Source: SIG480 sp045537045 (lineage in GTDB: Bacteria; Bacillota; Clostridia; Oscillospirales; JAAYXM01). From it: a stretch of DNA of 64,000 bases. Below are positions 9,697-17,202 of the stretch, piece after piece. The number at the start of each line of letters is the position of its first letter. The stretch's first letter is position 1. The translations under genes were made by a program, and so were the position numbers. The notes under the pieces are model-generated. The model made no database searches. It was not told where the DNA came from and was given only the letters and a program-made list of their open reading frames with translations. The stretch spans positions 1 through 64,000 of the forward strand of contig JAZSOS010000008.1 in NCBI GenBank assembly GCA_045537045.1, in the 5' to 3' direction.

Positions 9697-10350
9697 CTAA
9701 TACTTATTGTTTAAGTCTGTTATATCGTGAGCTTGTGGAAGGTAGTAACTTAAAGGGCCTTGCCTCATAACCGATGCAGCTGTCGTAGGTGAATATGCTC
9801 CATCCGGATGTCCTAAACAAAGAGCATGCCCTATTTCATGAACCATCGTTTTTCTTAAATTCGTTGTATCGCTATAATTTGATACTTCTGGAGTAAAAAA
9901 AATCCCTGCATACCTAATTGATTTAGATGAGGCATTCGCAGTTGCTACAGAAGTTATAAGAACATTATCCGTAGAAGTAAGATCACAAACACCATTTGTA
10001 TTCATTGCGTCAGCCATAGTAAATCTGTCATACCAATAATCTTCCGATGCTGTTACCAAGTCTACATTTGAAGATGAGAAAGCTGTCTCGGTAACAAAAA
10101 CATTATTCGAGGCATTCGGCCATGCCGCACGCGCTATCGTATAGTTACTTGAATAATCTCCGCTAAGTCCATAATTACACATCTTGAGATTTGCAACTCC
10201 GTTTGTTACGAAATTCCATTTTAAAACTATCGGAACTCCATTGTTATAATACATCTCATGTGCAAATGCAGTTGTTGCATTTATAACACACACGCTCGAA
10301 ATCAAGCATAAAAGTAATACATATGAAATAGTACGCCTACATTTTTTCAT
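9697..10350 (-). CDS. Secreted matrixin-like zinc metalloprotease
   Basis: 217-residue protein with an N-terminal signal peptide (hydrophobic core about residues 9-28, likely cleavage after AFA). The metzincin zinc site HEIGHALCLGH spans residues 171-181 (zinc ligands H171, H175, H181; catalytic E172), followed by a conserved D and a Met-turn (SVMRQG, M195). This arrangement is that of the matrixin/M10 clan, though overall similarity beyond the active site cannot be judged here. It is first in a three-gene minus operon with a membrane-anchored protein and a lipoprotein. A ribosome-binding site GGAGG precedes the ATG. Substrate unknown; an exported peptidase is a firm call, the subfamily is inferred. 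Confidence 0.85.
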   Translation of the reverse strand: MKKCRRTISYVLLLCLISSVCVINATTAFAHEMYYNNGVPIVLKWNFVTNGVANLKMCNYGLSGDYSSNYTIARAAWPNASNNVFVTETAFSSSNVDLVTASEDYWYDRFTMADAMNTNGVCDLTSTDNVLITSVATANASSKSIRYAGIFFTPEVSNYSDTTNLRKTMVHEIGHALCLGHPDGAYSPTTAASVMRQGPLSYYLPQAHDITDLNNKY

Positions 10351-10536
10351 AGCAAATTTTCCTCCTTCAAAATCCTTACGTCGACTTTTTGCTTTTACTA
10401 CATATATAATCGTATTACTTTACCATAGCACATTATCCCACCTTCCGTTATTCCGACAAAACAAAAACGCGCAGAAGCTGCTCCATCATTTTCGGAGAAG
10501 TTGTTCTGTGCGTAACTTATCTTGAATTATATACCG

Positions 10537-10617
10537 CTATGACCGAATCTTTCCGGAGGGATACAACGTAAGACACACCTTTGCAGAGACACTTCTCCGA
10601 ATAAGCTTACTTACCAT
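10537..10617 (-). CDS. Possible 26-residue ORF downstream of a regulated-looking promoter
   Basis: A 26-codon frame (basic, beginning MVSKLIRRS) has a GGGGGTGAT ribosome-binding site and lies behind a good promoter, which is why it is listed. The opposite strand in the same place reads YNVRHTFAETLLR, reminiscent of the RHTF box of tyrosine recombinases, so the region may instead be a decayed gene fragment. Either reading is weak. Confidence 0.3.
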   Translation of the reverse strand: MVSKLIRRSVSAKVCLTLYPSGKIRS

Positions 10618-10650
10618 TGTTATCACCCCCCATTTCCTTTTTATGGTTAT

Positions 10651-10679
10651 AATGTAGCATATATTCGTGCATTTGTCAA
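10651..10679 (-). promoter_or_regulatory. Promoter with flanking direct repeats
   Basis: On the minus strand TTGACA (10674-10679) is followed 17 bases later by TACATT (10651-10656). Two copies of AAATGCAC (10667-10674 and 10689-10696) sit 22 bases apart, one abutting and one upstream of the -35 box, a layout typical of a repressor operator. Confidence 0.45.
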
Positions 10680-10783
10680 CACATTTTTGTGCATTTCGCG
10701 CAGGGAATATTCCGCAAAGAAATAATTGTATTGTAATGAATGAGTTCGCAGGAAACGGCGCAGGAAATCGCTCCAACTTTTTC

Positions 10784-10812
10784 TTGACAATTACCATCAC
10801 ATCGTATATAAT
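10784..10812 (+). promoter_or_regulatory. Consensus promoter of a candidate small RNA
   Basis: Perfect TTGACA (10784-10789) and TATAAT (10807-10812) with a 17-base spacer, preceded by a T-rich stretch. Predicted start near 10819. Confidence 0.8.
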
Positions 10813-10818
10813 AAAAAT

Positions 10819-10906
10819 ATAAAAAGGCAACCGATAGACGGTTCGCCCTCAAAATAGTGTTATAAAGAATAACCGCTGATTTTGGACGATCGGGCGGTTA
10901 TTTTTT
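10819..10906 (+). ncRNA. Candidate small RNA, about 88 nt
   Basis: A transcript from the consensus promoter would begin near 10819 and end at a strong intrinsic terminator (arms 10868-10876 and 10894-10902, then TTTTTT to 10906). A first hairpin is formed by AACCG/CGGTT around 10829-10850. There is no start codon with a ribosome-binding site. The shape resembles RatA-type antisense antitoxin RNAs that overlap the 3' end of small hydrophobic toxin genes, but no toxin gene is present on the opposite strand; that space is filled by the hairpin element at 10911-11101. Identity is inference; the promoter-terminator unit is visible. Confidence 0.5.
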
Positions 10907-10910
10907 ACGC

Positions 10911-11101
10911 CAAAAGCCGTGAAGGAAATTCCAGTACGGCTTTGGGGTTGGTCTCCCTGGGTGCAGGGTCGCAACCCTGCTCGTTTTAAGGGGATTTGCA
11001 AGGGGGAAATCGAAATCCCCCTTGCATTCGCTTTGCTTCTTTGGGGAAAACCAAAGAAGGCCCGCCCGGCAGGGCAAGGACTTTGCGGTCTTCCGCAAGC
11101 G
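10911..11101 (-). repeat. Composite palindromic repeat element, copy C
   Basis: Non-coding cluster of hairpins: CCAAAAGCCGT/ACGGCTTTGG (10911-10944), GCAGGGT/ACCCTGC (10963-10980), GCAAGGGGG/CCCCCTTGC (10998-11025), CTTCTTTGG/CCAAAGAAG (11036-11059) and TTGCGG/CCGCAA (11083-11098). Its two outer modules match the outer modules of copy A in inverted orientation, but the interior is different. Together with the small RNA and the short minus ORF this accounts for the roughly 800 bases between the metalloprotease and the metal-binding lipoprotein. Confidence 0.6.
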
Positions 11102-11147
11102 AAAAAACAAACGGATTCACAACAGAACCCGTTCATTAAATGTATCT

Positions 11148-12026
11148 TTACCCCAACACCTGCTCGATTGCATCGAGGTTGTGATGTACTGCATTTATAT
11201 ATGCATCCTTGTCGTTGCCGTCCTCGGCACCCGAGGTGAGCGTGTCTATACTTATCGGAGTGCATCCCGTAACCTTGCAGATTTTCTTGACTTCTTCACT
11301 GTCAATCAGGCTTTGCTGAACAAGCAAATGCGAAAACTGCGTAGCCCCGGGTACTTTGAAATATTCATCCAAATCCGCATCTGACGGAATTGTAACGTAA
11401 CCTATACCAAGCTCTTTAGTAAAATACTCAAGCGAATCGTGATACACGGTAACGCTTCCGTCGCCAAAGCCTTCCGCTCGAGTTTTTGCTTCTTCAAGCA
11501 GAGAAGAAAGTTTTTCCGTATACTCAGCGGCATTTTTTTCATACACTCCGCTGTTTTCCGGATTAAGACGGATAAGCGTCCTCTTTATCTTTTCGCACTG
11601 GTTTATGGTATTTTCAATATCCATCCAGTAATGAGAGTTCTGAATTTCGTCCTCATCTCCAATTATATTGGGAACGTCCTCGCCGCACTCCAACGTCTCA
11701 AGCCTTGGAATACCCATAGAAGTTTTCCCGACAAAGCTTTCCATTCCCATACCGCTTGCGATAAACAAGTCCGCACCGGCCATTTTTTCGATATCATCGG
11801 GTGTAAGCGTGTAATCATGCACACATCCAATATCCGGCTCGGTAAGATTTATGAGCGAAACCCCGTCTGCACCGTCAACAAGATTAAGCGTTGTGACATA
11901 TACGGGGTAAAACGACGTAACTATGCGAAACTCTTCCTCATCACTTTTCTGCAGTTCCTTTTCCGTACAGGAACAGAGGGAAAGAGCAAGGCAAAAAGAA
12001 AGAAGTAAGCAAACAAGTTTTTTCAT
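11148..12026 (-). CDS. Zinc/manganese ABC transporter substrate-binding lipoprotein (ZnuA-like)
   Basis: 292-residue lipoprotein (hydrophobic signal and a cysteine around residue 20 in LSLCSC) of the cluster A-I metal-binding family. Family features seen: FYPVYVTTLNLV near the N-terminus, likely metal-ligand histidines in VHDYTLTPDD, NSHYWMD and VYHDSLEYF, and the ISIDTLTSG strand near the C-terminus. It should capture Zn or Mn outside the cell. It starts two bases after the galU stop, so translation is probably coupled. No permease or ATPase of this system lies in the window, so it is an orphan receptor here. The exact metal is not decided by sequence. Confidence 0.85.
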   Translation of the reverse strand: MKKLVCLLLSFCLALSLCSCTEKELQKSDEEEFRIVTSFYPVYVTTLNLVDGADGVSLINLTEPDIGCVHDYTLTPDDIEKMAGADLFIASGMGMESFVGKTSMGIPRLETLECGEDVPNIIGDEDEIQNSHYWMDIENTINQCEKIKRTLIRLNPENSGVYEKNAAEYTEKLSSLLEEAKTRAEGFGDGSVTVYHDSLEYFTKELGIGYVTIPSDADLDEYFKVPGATQFSHLLVQQSLIDSEEVKKICKVTGCTPISIDTLTSGAEDGNDKDAYINAVHHNLDAIEQVLG

Positions 12027-12028
12027 TA

Positions 12029-12892
12029 TCAGAGAGACAGACCTTTCATATAATTCTTAAGCCAACTGGAAACCTCGGGATTTTCAAGCGCAAGCTGGAT
12101 GGAAGCTTCCATATAACCGCGGATATTTCCGGAATCAAAGCGCTCTCCTTCAAAATCAAGAGCAAGCATACGTTCCTTCTGGCAAAGTAGATTGAGTGCA
12201 TCGGTAAGCTGAATTTCACCGCCGAATCCCGGCTTTGCATTCTCAAGCAGTTCATATATTCCGCTTGTCAGCACATATCTGCCGAGTATTGCATAATTTG
12301 AAAGAAGCTTGTCGGGTGTGGGCTTTTCTATAAGCTGGTTCACGTCAAACAAACGATCTTCCACAGGCTTAACACCGAGCGTACAGTACTTTGAGATTTC
12401 CGCAGTCTCTACATATTTTACTCCGACACAGCTGCATCCATACTTCTCCGCATTGTCCGCAAGCTGCTTCGTAACCGGAACATCACTCCGCATAATATCA
12501 TCGCCCAGAAGCACGGCAAATGGCTCATCACCTGTAAATCCGCGCGCGTGCATAACCGCATGTCCAAGCCCGCGAAGCTCTTTCTGACGGATGAACGTGA
12601 TGTTTGCCATGTCGGCGATTTCACGAAGCTCACGGCGAAGCTCTGTCTTACCCGACTTTTCAAGGCGATCCTCAAGCTCGGGCGAATAGTCAAAATAATC
12701 CTCAATCGCGCTTTTGCCGCGGCTTGTGATGATGAGGATATCTTCAATGCCGGAGTCAACCGCTTCCTTAACTATATAATGTATCGCAGGTTTTCCCGCA
12801 ATGCATATCATTTCTTTCGGCACGGATTTTGCCGCCGGAAGCATTCTTGTTCCGAATCCCGCGGCGGGGATAACTGCCTTCTTTACCTTCAT
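12029..12892 (-). CDS. galU: UTP-glucose-1-phosphate uridylyltransferase
   Basis: 287 residues, a normal GalU length. It makes UDP-glucose from UTP and glucose-1-phosphate for cell-wall, glycolipid and exopolysaccharide synthesis. Visible motifs are the nucleotide-binding AAGFGTRMLPAAKSVPKEM at residues 10-28, VLLGDDIM with the metal-binding aspartates, and IEKP further on. The ATG overlaps the stop codon of the upstream queT gene (ATGA), and the metal-binding lipoprotein follows two bases after its stop, giving a tight three-gene minus operon of apparently unrelated functions. Confidence 0.95.
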   Translation of the reverse strand: MKVKKAVIPAAGFGTRMLPAAKSVPKEMICIAGKPAIHYIVKEAVDSGIEDILIITSRGKSAIEDYFDYSPELEDRLEKSGKTELRRELREIADMANITFIRQKELRGLGHAVMHARGFTGDEPFAVLLGDDIMRSDVPVTKQLADNAEKYGCSCVGVKYVETAEISKYCTLGVKPVEDRLFDVNQLIEKPTPDKLLSNYAILGRYVLTSGIYELLENAKPGFGGEIQLTDALNLLCQKERMLALDFEGERFDSGNIRGYMEASIQLALENPEVSSWLKNYMKGLSL

Positions 12893-13380
12893 TTGTTTTT
12901 CCTCCCATTCACTTTTTCCATAATCGAAAACAATGGAATACCAAGACCGTAGCAGGCTATAACCTCACCTGCTCCGACGGTCAGAATGTTATACCACAGC
13001 GGTATCGCCTCAGTCTCCGGCAATATAATATATGTAAGCATAATTCCGACAAGGACGGCGTTTGATATTACCGTTGGCAGCGGAACAAGCCACTTTATAC
13101 GTATTTTACGGGTAAGCACAACAGCAATAAACGTTGCAAGCGTTCCGATAAGAACGTCCCATGGAAGCGTAACTCCCATAGTGACACCAACGAGATTTAC
13201 GACAAGGCAACCTACGGTCAGCCCCCATACCGCCTCTGGCATAAAAAACGGCAGAATACAGAGAGCCTCGCTGATTCGCACCTGAACAGGACCATAGGAC
13301 AGCGTGGGAAACGCAAGGGTAAGTACAGCATAGGCCGCCGCTATGAGCGAACAGCGCGCAAGATGAGAGGTTTTTTTCAT
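12889..13380 (-). CDS. queT: QueT-family transporter (ECF-type S component)
   Basis: 163-residue hydrophobic protein with about five or six membrane segments, matching the QueT family, proposed substrate-binding subunits of energy-coupling-factor transporters for queuosine precursors. Family-like sequences are YGPVQVRISEALCILPFF and TLPWDVLIGTLATF. The start at 13380 is chosen for its GGAGG six bases away; an in-frame start at 13443 lies upstream of the promoter. The leader is only about 30 bases, too short for a preQ1 riboswitch. It is first gene of the operon with galU. Substrate assignment rests on family resemblance. Confidence 0.8.
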   Translation of the reverse strand: MKKTSHLARCSLIAAAYAVLTLAFPTLSYGPVQVRISEALCILPFFMPEAVWGLTVGCLVVNLVGVTMGVTLPWDVLIGTLATFIAVVLTRKIRIKWLVPLPTVISNAVLVGIMLTYIILPETEAIPLWYNILTVGAGEVIACYGLGIPLFSIMEKVNGRKNK

Positions 13381-13414
13381 GGTTATCCTCCAAACATTAA
13401 TTATATTTTTATTA

Positions 13415-13443
13415 ATTATAACAAAGACGTATACAAATTTCAA
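13415..13443 (-). promoter_or_regulatory. Promoter for queT-galU operon
   Basis: Minus strand TTGAAA (13438-13443), 17 bases, TATAAT (13415-13420). Back to back with the rpsF promoter. Confidence 0.75.
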
Positions 13444-13461
13444 GTTAAATGAAAATTTTGG

Positions 13462-13489
13462 TTGACTTTTTTCAAAAATTGTGTATAAT
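13462..13489 (+). promoter_or_regulatory. Promoter for rpsF-ssb-rpsR
   Basis: TTGACT (13462-13467), 16-base spacer, TATAAT (13484-13489). The following leader (about 13496-13583) contains GCACA/TGTGC and CCCG/CGGG hairpins; the second lies where S6:S18-binding leader structures are found in many bacteria, but I cannot confirm the consensus. Confidence 0.7.
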
Positions 13490-13583
13490 ATTATTTTGCA
13501 GAGTTTTGCACACAGTGTGCATCGCTCTATCCTTGCTCCCGAATATATACGGGGGCCATAAGTCCAGAAGGAGGTGTTTTACA

Positions 13584-13886
13584 ATGGCAAAGGTTTCCGC
13601 AAAGTACGAAACAGTTTTTATCATCAACTGTGAACTCGGCGAAGAGGCTATCGCAGAGCTTGTTGCAAAGTTCAAAACTCTCGTTGAGAAGAACGGCACT
13701 CTTGTCAATGTCGACGAATGGGGTAAGCGCAGATTCGCATATCCGATCAACGACATGAACGAAGGTTACTATGTTCTCTTCGATTTTGAGTGCGTTCCGT
13801 CCTTCCCGGCAGAGCTTGACCGTGTTTTCAAGATCACGGAAGGCATCATGCGCTCGCTCATCATCTGCAAAGATGAAATCGCTTAA
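13584..13886 (+). CDS. rpsF: 30S ribosomal protein S6
   Basis: 100-residue S6 of the small ribosomal subunit, which pairs with S18 in the platform. The family pattern YETVFIINCEL, the WGKRRFAYPINDMNEGYYVLFDF core and the terminal region are all present. The start at 13584 follows GGAGGTGTTTTACA; the frame continues further upstream but over the promoter. It is first in the classical rpsF-ssb-rpsR order. S6:S18 autoregulation of this operon is known in other bacteria and the leader here could carry such a site. Confidence 0.97.
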   Translation: MAKVSAKYETVFIINCELGEEAIAELVAKFKTLVEKNGTLVNVDEWGKRRFAYPINDMNEGYYVLFDFECVPSFPAELDRVFKITEGIMRSLIICKDEIA

Positions 13887-13900
13887 GGAGGTAACTTCCT

Positions 13901-14362
13901 GTGCTTAACAAAGTTATTCTCATGGGTAGACTTACCCGCGACCCCGAGCTTCGCCACACACAGTCCGATATTCCGGTAGCGTCGTTTACGCTCGCTGTTG
14001 ACCGCGGCTATTCCCGCCGTGACGACAACCAGCAGCAGTCTGCTGATTTCATCAACATCGTTGCATGGCGCAACACCGCCGAATTCGTATCCAAGTGGTT
14101 TTCAAAGGGTCAGCTTGTCGCTGTAAGCGGCAGACTTCAGGTCCGTAACTATAAAGACCGCGACGGTAACAACCGTACAGCAACAGAGGTTGTTGCAGAC
14201 GAGTGCTTCTTCGCTGAATCAAAGCGTGATGGCGCATCCGGTGCTGCTGCATTCTCCCCGTTCGGTGAGCCGCCCGCTCCGTCAAGCGTCGGACTTAACG
14301 CTGTCTCATCCGGTTCTGATTTTGAAGAGCTTGTTGGTGACGACGGCGAGCTTCCATTCTAA
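13901..14362 (+). CDS. ssb: Single-stranded DNA-binding protein
   Basis: 153 residues. An N-terminal OB fold (about residues 1-110, beginning MLNKVILMGRLTRDPELR) is followed by a flexible linker and the acidic C-terminal tip DDGELPF that recruits replication and repair partners. The start is GTG at 13901, preceded by AAGGAGG. It sits 14 bases after rpsF and 26 before rpsR, the conserved gene order. Confidence 0.97.
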   Translation: MLNKVILMGRLTRDPELRHTQSDIPVASFTLAVDRGYSRRDDNQQQSADFINIVAWRNTAEFVSKWFSKGQLVAVSGRLQVRNYKDRDGNNRTATEVVADECFFAESKRDGASGAAAFSPFGEPPAPSSVGLNAVSSGSDFEELVGDDGELPF

Positions 14363-14388
14363 TTTTTGAATAAAGGAGGACCCTATCA

Positions 14389-14619
14389 ATGGATAGAAAC
14401 CTTAAGAACCGCAAGCGCAAGAAGGTTTGCCCGTTCTGCGCTGATAAGGTAAGCTTCATCGATTACAAGGATGCAGCACGTCTTCGCAGATTCACATCCG
14501 AGCGCGGCAAGATTCTTCCGCGCCGTATGACAGGCGTTTGCGCTGCTCATCAGCGTCAGGTTACAGAAGCTATCAAGCGTGCACGTCACATTGCGCTTCT
14601 CCCCTACGTTAACGACTAA
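14389..14619 (+). CDS. rpsR: 30S ribosomal protein S18
   Basis: 76-residue basic S18 of the small subunit, partner of S6. The CPFC pair near residue 14 and the RRFTSERGKILPRRMTG core are characteristic; CxxC with a later Cys is the zinc-type variant of S18. It is last gene of the operon, with AAAGGAGG upstream and a strong terminator 10 bases after the stop. Confidence 0.97.
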   Translation: MDRNLKNRKRKKVCPFCADKVSFIDYKDAARLRRFTSERGKILPRRMTGVCAAHQRQVTEAIKRARHIALLPYVND

Positions 14620-14629
14620 TATGTACATC

Positions 14630-14659
14630 AAATCACCTGCGGAAATCCGCAGGTGATTT
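14630..14659 (+). terminator. Terminator of rpsF-ssb-rpsR
   Basis: Thirteen-base perfect stem (14630-14642 and 14647-14659) around AAAT, followed by a T-rich tract that also contains the -35 box for ppa. Confidence 0.9.
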
Positions 14660-14661
14660 TG

Positions 14662-14690
14662 TTGTCTTTTTTCGGTTTTTATGCTATACT
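14662..14690 (+). promoter_or_regulatory. Promoter for ppa
   Basis: TTGTCT (14662-14667), 17 bases, TATACT (14685-14690), starting within the tail of the preceding terminator. The transcript would have a leader of about 135 bases. Confidence 0.6.
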
Positions 14691-14831
14691 GAAAATATAA
14701 ACACTCAACAGATAGTGCGATATGATGTTATCACACATTTTCTATACACACAGAAACCCTTGTTGTACATTGAGGTTAAAGAGGCATTTGTTGTTATATA
14801 AAAACCGATTAAAATAAAAAGGAGCATAATT

Positions 14832-15365
14832 ATGTCTAATATTTGGCACGACATTTCCCCCAAGAGAATACACGCAGAGGATTTTATATGTGTTGTTGAA
14901 ATTTCAAAAGGAAGCAAGAAAAAATATGAACTTGATAAAGAGACAGGTTATTTGATACTTGACAGAATTTTGCACACCTCCACTCACTACCCCGCAAATT
15001 ATGGCTTTATCCCCCGTACTTACGGAGACGATAATGACCCTCTTGATGTTTTGCTTTTATGCTCCGAACAAATAGAGCCGATGACTTTAGTAAGAGCATA
15101 TCCTATCGGTGTTATATCAATGATAGATAATAATCGCAATGACGAAAAAATTATTGCAATTCCGTTCAGTGACCCTAATTATAATGTCTATAAAGATATC
15201 GGGGAACTACCCGAGCATATTTTCGATGAAATGAGACATTTTTTCACTGTTTACAAAAATCTCGAAAATAAAGAAACAGCAGTTAATGAAGTAAGCAACA
15301 GGGAAGTATCTGTTGATATAATAAAAAATGGTATAGATAGTTACATAGAAAAATTTTGCAAATGA
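14832..15365 (+). CDS. ppa: Inorganic pyrophosphatase, family I
   Basis: 177-residue soluble enzyme hydrolysing PPi to phosphate, which pulls nucleotide-polymerising reactions forward. The family I signature appears as DDNDPLDVLLL, and the YELDKETGYLILDR and HYPANYGFIPRTYGDD segments carry further metal and phosphate ligands. Start at 14832 has AAGGAG eight bases upstream. The gene is AT-richer than its ribosomal neighbours and stands alone between two terminators, so horizontal acquisition is possible. Many clostridia use a family II or membrane pyrophosphatase instead. Confidence 0.93.
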   Translation: MSNIWHDISPKRIHAEDFICVVEISKGSKKKYELDKETGYLILDRILHTSTHYPANYGFIPRTYGDDNDPLDVLLLCSEQIEPMTLVRAYPIGVISMIDNNRNDEKIIAIPFSDPNYNVYKDIGELPEHIFDEMRHFFTVYKNLENKETAVNEVSNREVSVDIIKNGIDSYIEKFCK

Positions 15366-15430
15366 TCTTTAACAAATTATTCTATATGAAACCCTAATTA
15401 CACCGAATTCTCCGTATACTGTGTAAATCA

Positions 15431-15464
15431 AAAAGCTCCCACATTTTTTGGTGTGAGAGCTTTT
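15431..15464. terminator. Bidirectional terminator between ppa and proA
   Basis: AAAAGCTC.CACA pairs with TGTG.GAGCTTTT around a single mismatch, with U-tracts available on both strands. It separates two convergent genes. Confidence 0.8.
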
Positions 15465-15467
15465 CTT

Positions 15468-16715
15468 TTATCCTCTTATCTGCCCGCTTCCGCGGATTGT
15501 GTATTTTGTTGACGTAAGCGCGCGGAGTCCCATAGGCCCGCGAGCATGGAGCTTCTGCGTGCTTATGCCGATTTCCGCACCAAAACCGAACTCAAAGCCG
15601 TCTGTAAACCGCGTTGACGCGTTTACATATACCGCCGCGGCATCAATTTCATTTAAGAACTTTCCCGCGTTCTCTTCATTTCCTGTTATAATCGCCTCGG
15701 AATGCTTTGTGTTGTATTTATTGATATGCTCAATCGCCTCGTCGATATTGTCAACTACACGAAGCGAGATTATCGCGTCGAGATATTCCCTACCCCAGTC
15801 AATTTCAAGCGCAGGATGGATCTCAGGTGAAATCGCACACGCCCGCTCGTCTCCGCGGATTTCAACACCCTTTTCCGTAAGCGCGGAGGCAATGACCGGA
15901 ATTGCCTTTTTCGCCACAGCACTGTGAACAACGAGCGACTCGCACGCGTTACATACGCCGAGACGTTGGGTTTTTGCGTTCACGATAATATCCCGTGCCA
16001 TTTCAATATCGGCGTATTCATCGACAAAGATATGGCAATTTCCCGTGCCCGTTTCAATTACCGGAAGTGTGCTCGTTTCCACAACAGTCTTTATAAGACC
16101 AGCACCGCCGCGCGGGATAAGAACATCAATATAACCGTTAAGTCTCATAAGCTCGCGCACGGTCTCGCGCGAGGTATCGGTCACAAGCTGGATGGCATCT
16201 CCGCTGATGCCGCACTCTGTAATCGCCGAGCGAATTACATCCGCAATTGCGATATTTGAGTTTATAGCATCACTTCCTCCACGCAAAATTACGGCATTGC
16301 CCGTTTTGAAGCACAACCCGAACGCATCTGCCGTGACATTGGGACGTGACTCATAAATTATTCCTATAACGCCTATCGGCACGCGCTTTTCCGTGATATG
16401 CAGCCCGTTGGGACGGATGCTTTCCGTCACGGTTTCACCGAGCGGAGTGGGAAGAGAGGCTATCTGCCGCAATCCCTCTGCCATTGCAAAAATGCGCTTT
16501 TCATCAAGGCGCAATCTGTCAATCAGTGCATTGCTCATTCCCGCCTTTTCCGCGCGGAGAACATCATTTGCATTTGCCGAAATAATGTCGGCACACTTTT
16601 CATACAAATACTCCGCGGCACAAAGAAGCGTGCGGTTCTTTTCTTCATCACTTATAAGATTAAGAGAGCGCGCCGCAGCTTGCGCACGTCTGCCCATATT
16701 TTTAAGGTAATCCAT
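15468..16715 (-). CDS. proA: Gamma-glutamyl phosphate reductase
   Basis: 415-residue enzyme of proline synthesis that reduces gamma-glutamyl phosphate to glutamate semialdehyde with NADPH. Aldehyde-dehydrogenase-type features are seen: IYESRPNVTADAFGLC, GNAVILRGGSDAINSN, the catalytic-cysteine segment RLGVCNACESL and the C-terminal GFGAEIGISTQKLHARGP. The start at 16715 is preceded by GGAGGGATG; upstream in-frame residues to 16787 lack family similarity. The usual partner proB is not adjacent, so it lies elsewhere or is missing. Confidence 0.96.
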   Translation of the reverse strand: MDYLKNMGRRAQAAARSLNLISDEEKNRTLLCAAEYLYEKCADIISANANDVLRAEKAGMSNALIDRLRLDEKRIFAMAEGLRQIASLPTPLGETVTESIRPNGLHITEKRVPIGVIGIIYESRPNVTADAFGLCFKTGNAVILRGGSDAINSNIAIADVIRSAITECGISGDAIQLVTDTSRETVRELMRLNGYIDVLIPRGGAGLIKTVVETSTLPVIETGTGNCHIFVDEYADIEMARDIIVNAKTQRLGVCNACESLVVHSAVAKKAIPVIASALTEKGVEIRGDERACAISPEIHPALEIDWGREYLDAIISLRVVDNIDEAIEHINKYNTKHSEAIITGNEENAGKFLNEIDAAAVYVNASTRFTDGFEFGFGAEIGISTQKLHARGPMGLRALTSTKYTIRGSGQIRG

Positions 16716-16814
16716 ATGACATCCCTCCGCGAAATATAATACCATAAAGAGAGCTTTCTTACAAGTATTTTCGCGTAAAAAACGCAAATTTTCATATGAA
16801 TATTATATAAGAAA

Positions 16815-16851
16815 CAGAACACGGCGGAAACCGTATCTCCGCCGTGTTCTG
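16815..16851. terminator. Hairpin between proA and the DUF1540 gene
   Basis: Thirteen-base perfect arms (16815-16827 and 16839-16851). On the minus strand it follows the DUF1540 gene and is trailed by TTTC, a modest U-tract. Confidence 0.6.
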
Positions 16852-16864
16852 CATCCTTTTTCCC

Positions 16865-17041
16865 TTAGCAGCAGCTGTTCTTCATTACAAAGGACTGGCA
16901 GTCGGTGCACTGATCCTGTGTCGGGTTCTTTTCGTGAGTTCCGACATGGATTTTGTCGAGTGAACAATAGTCAACGCCCGAGCAGTGATGCTTGCAGGAT
17001 GTGACAGAGCACTGGATGCTTTTGTTTGCATTTTCGTTCAT
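16865..17041 (-). CDS. DUF1540 cysteine-rich miniprotein
   Basis: 58 residues with eight cysteines (C11, C16, C20, C26, C45, C48, C57, C58), matching the pattern of DUF1540 proteins of Firmicutes, which probably bind a metal. The start at 17041 follows GGAGG by nine bases; a longer frame to 17095 is basic and unlike the family. It is a single-gene unit divergent from the ABC exporter. Function of the family is not established. Confidence 0.8.
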   Translation of the reverse strand: MNENANKSIQCSVTSCKHHCSGVDYCSLDKIHVGTHEKNPTQDQCTDCQSFVMKNSCC

Positions 17042-17146
17042 TTGTAAAAACCTCCTTACTTTTTTGCACAAAAATATCTTGCGCAGAACGGTCAAAGTTT
17101 ATTCCGGGGAAATTTTGCTTTTAACGTTAATGTATTTCTTTATGAT

Positions 17147-17175
17147 TTGACTTATTTTTTTTAATATGTTAATAT
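17147..17175 (+). promoter_or_regulatory. Promoter for the ABC exporter
   Basis: TTGACT (17147-17152), 17 bases, TAATAT (17170-17175). Confidence 0.6.
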
Positions 17176-17202
17176 TAATAAAGAATTTATTTTTTTCGGT
17201 CA

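Noticed and set aside
10849..11265. 138-codon minus-strand frame across the hairpin cluster
   Set aside because: It is made of inverted-repeat sequence and overlaps the 3' end of the metal-receptor gene; its translation is rich in Cys, Arg and Pro without pattern.
13381..13410. preQ1 riboswitch before queT
   Set aside because: The predicted transcript leader is only about 30 bases and does not show the preQ1-I hairpin with its A-rich tail.
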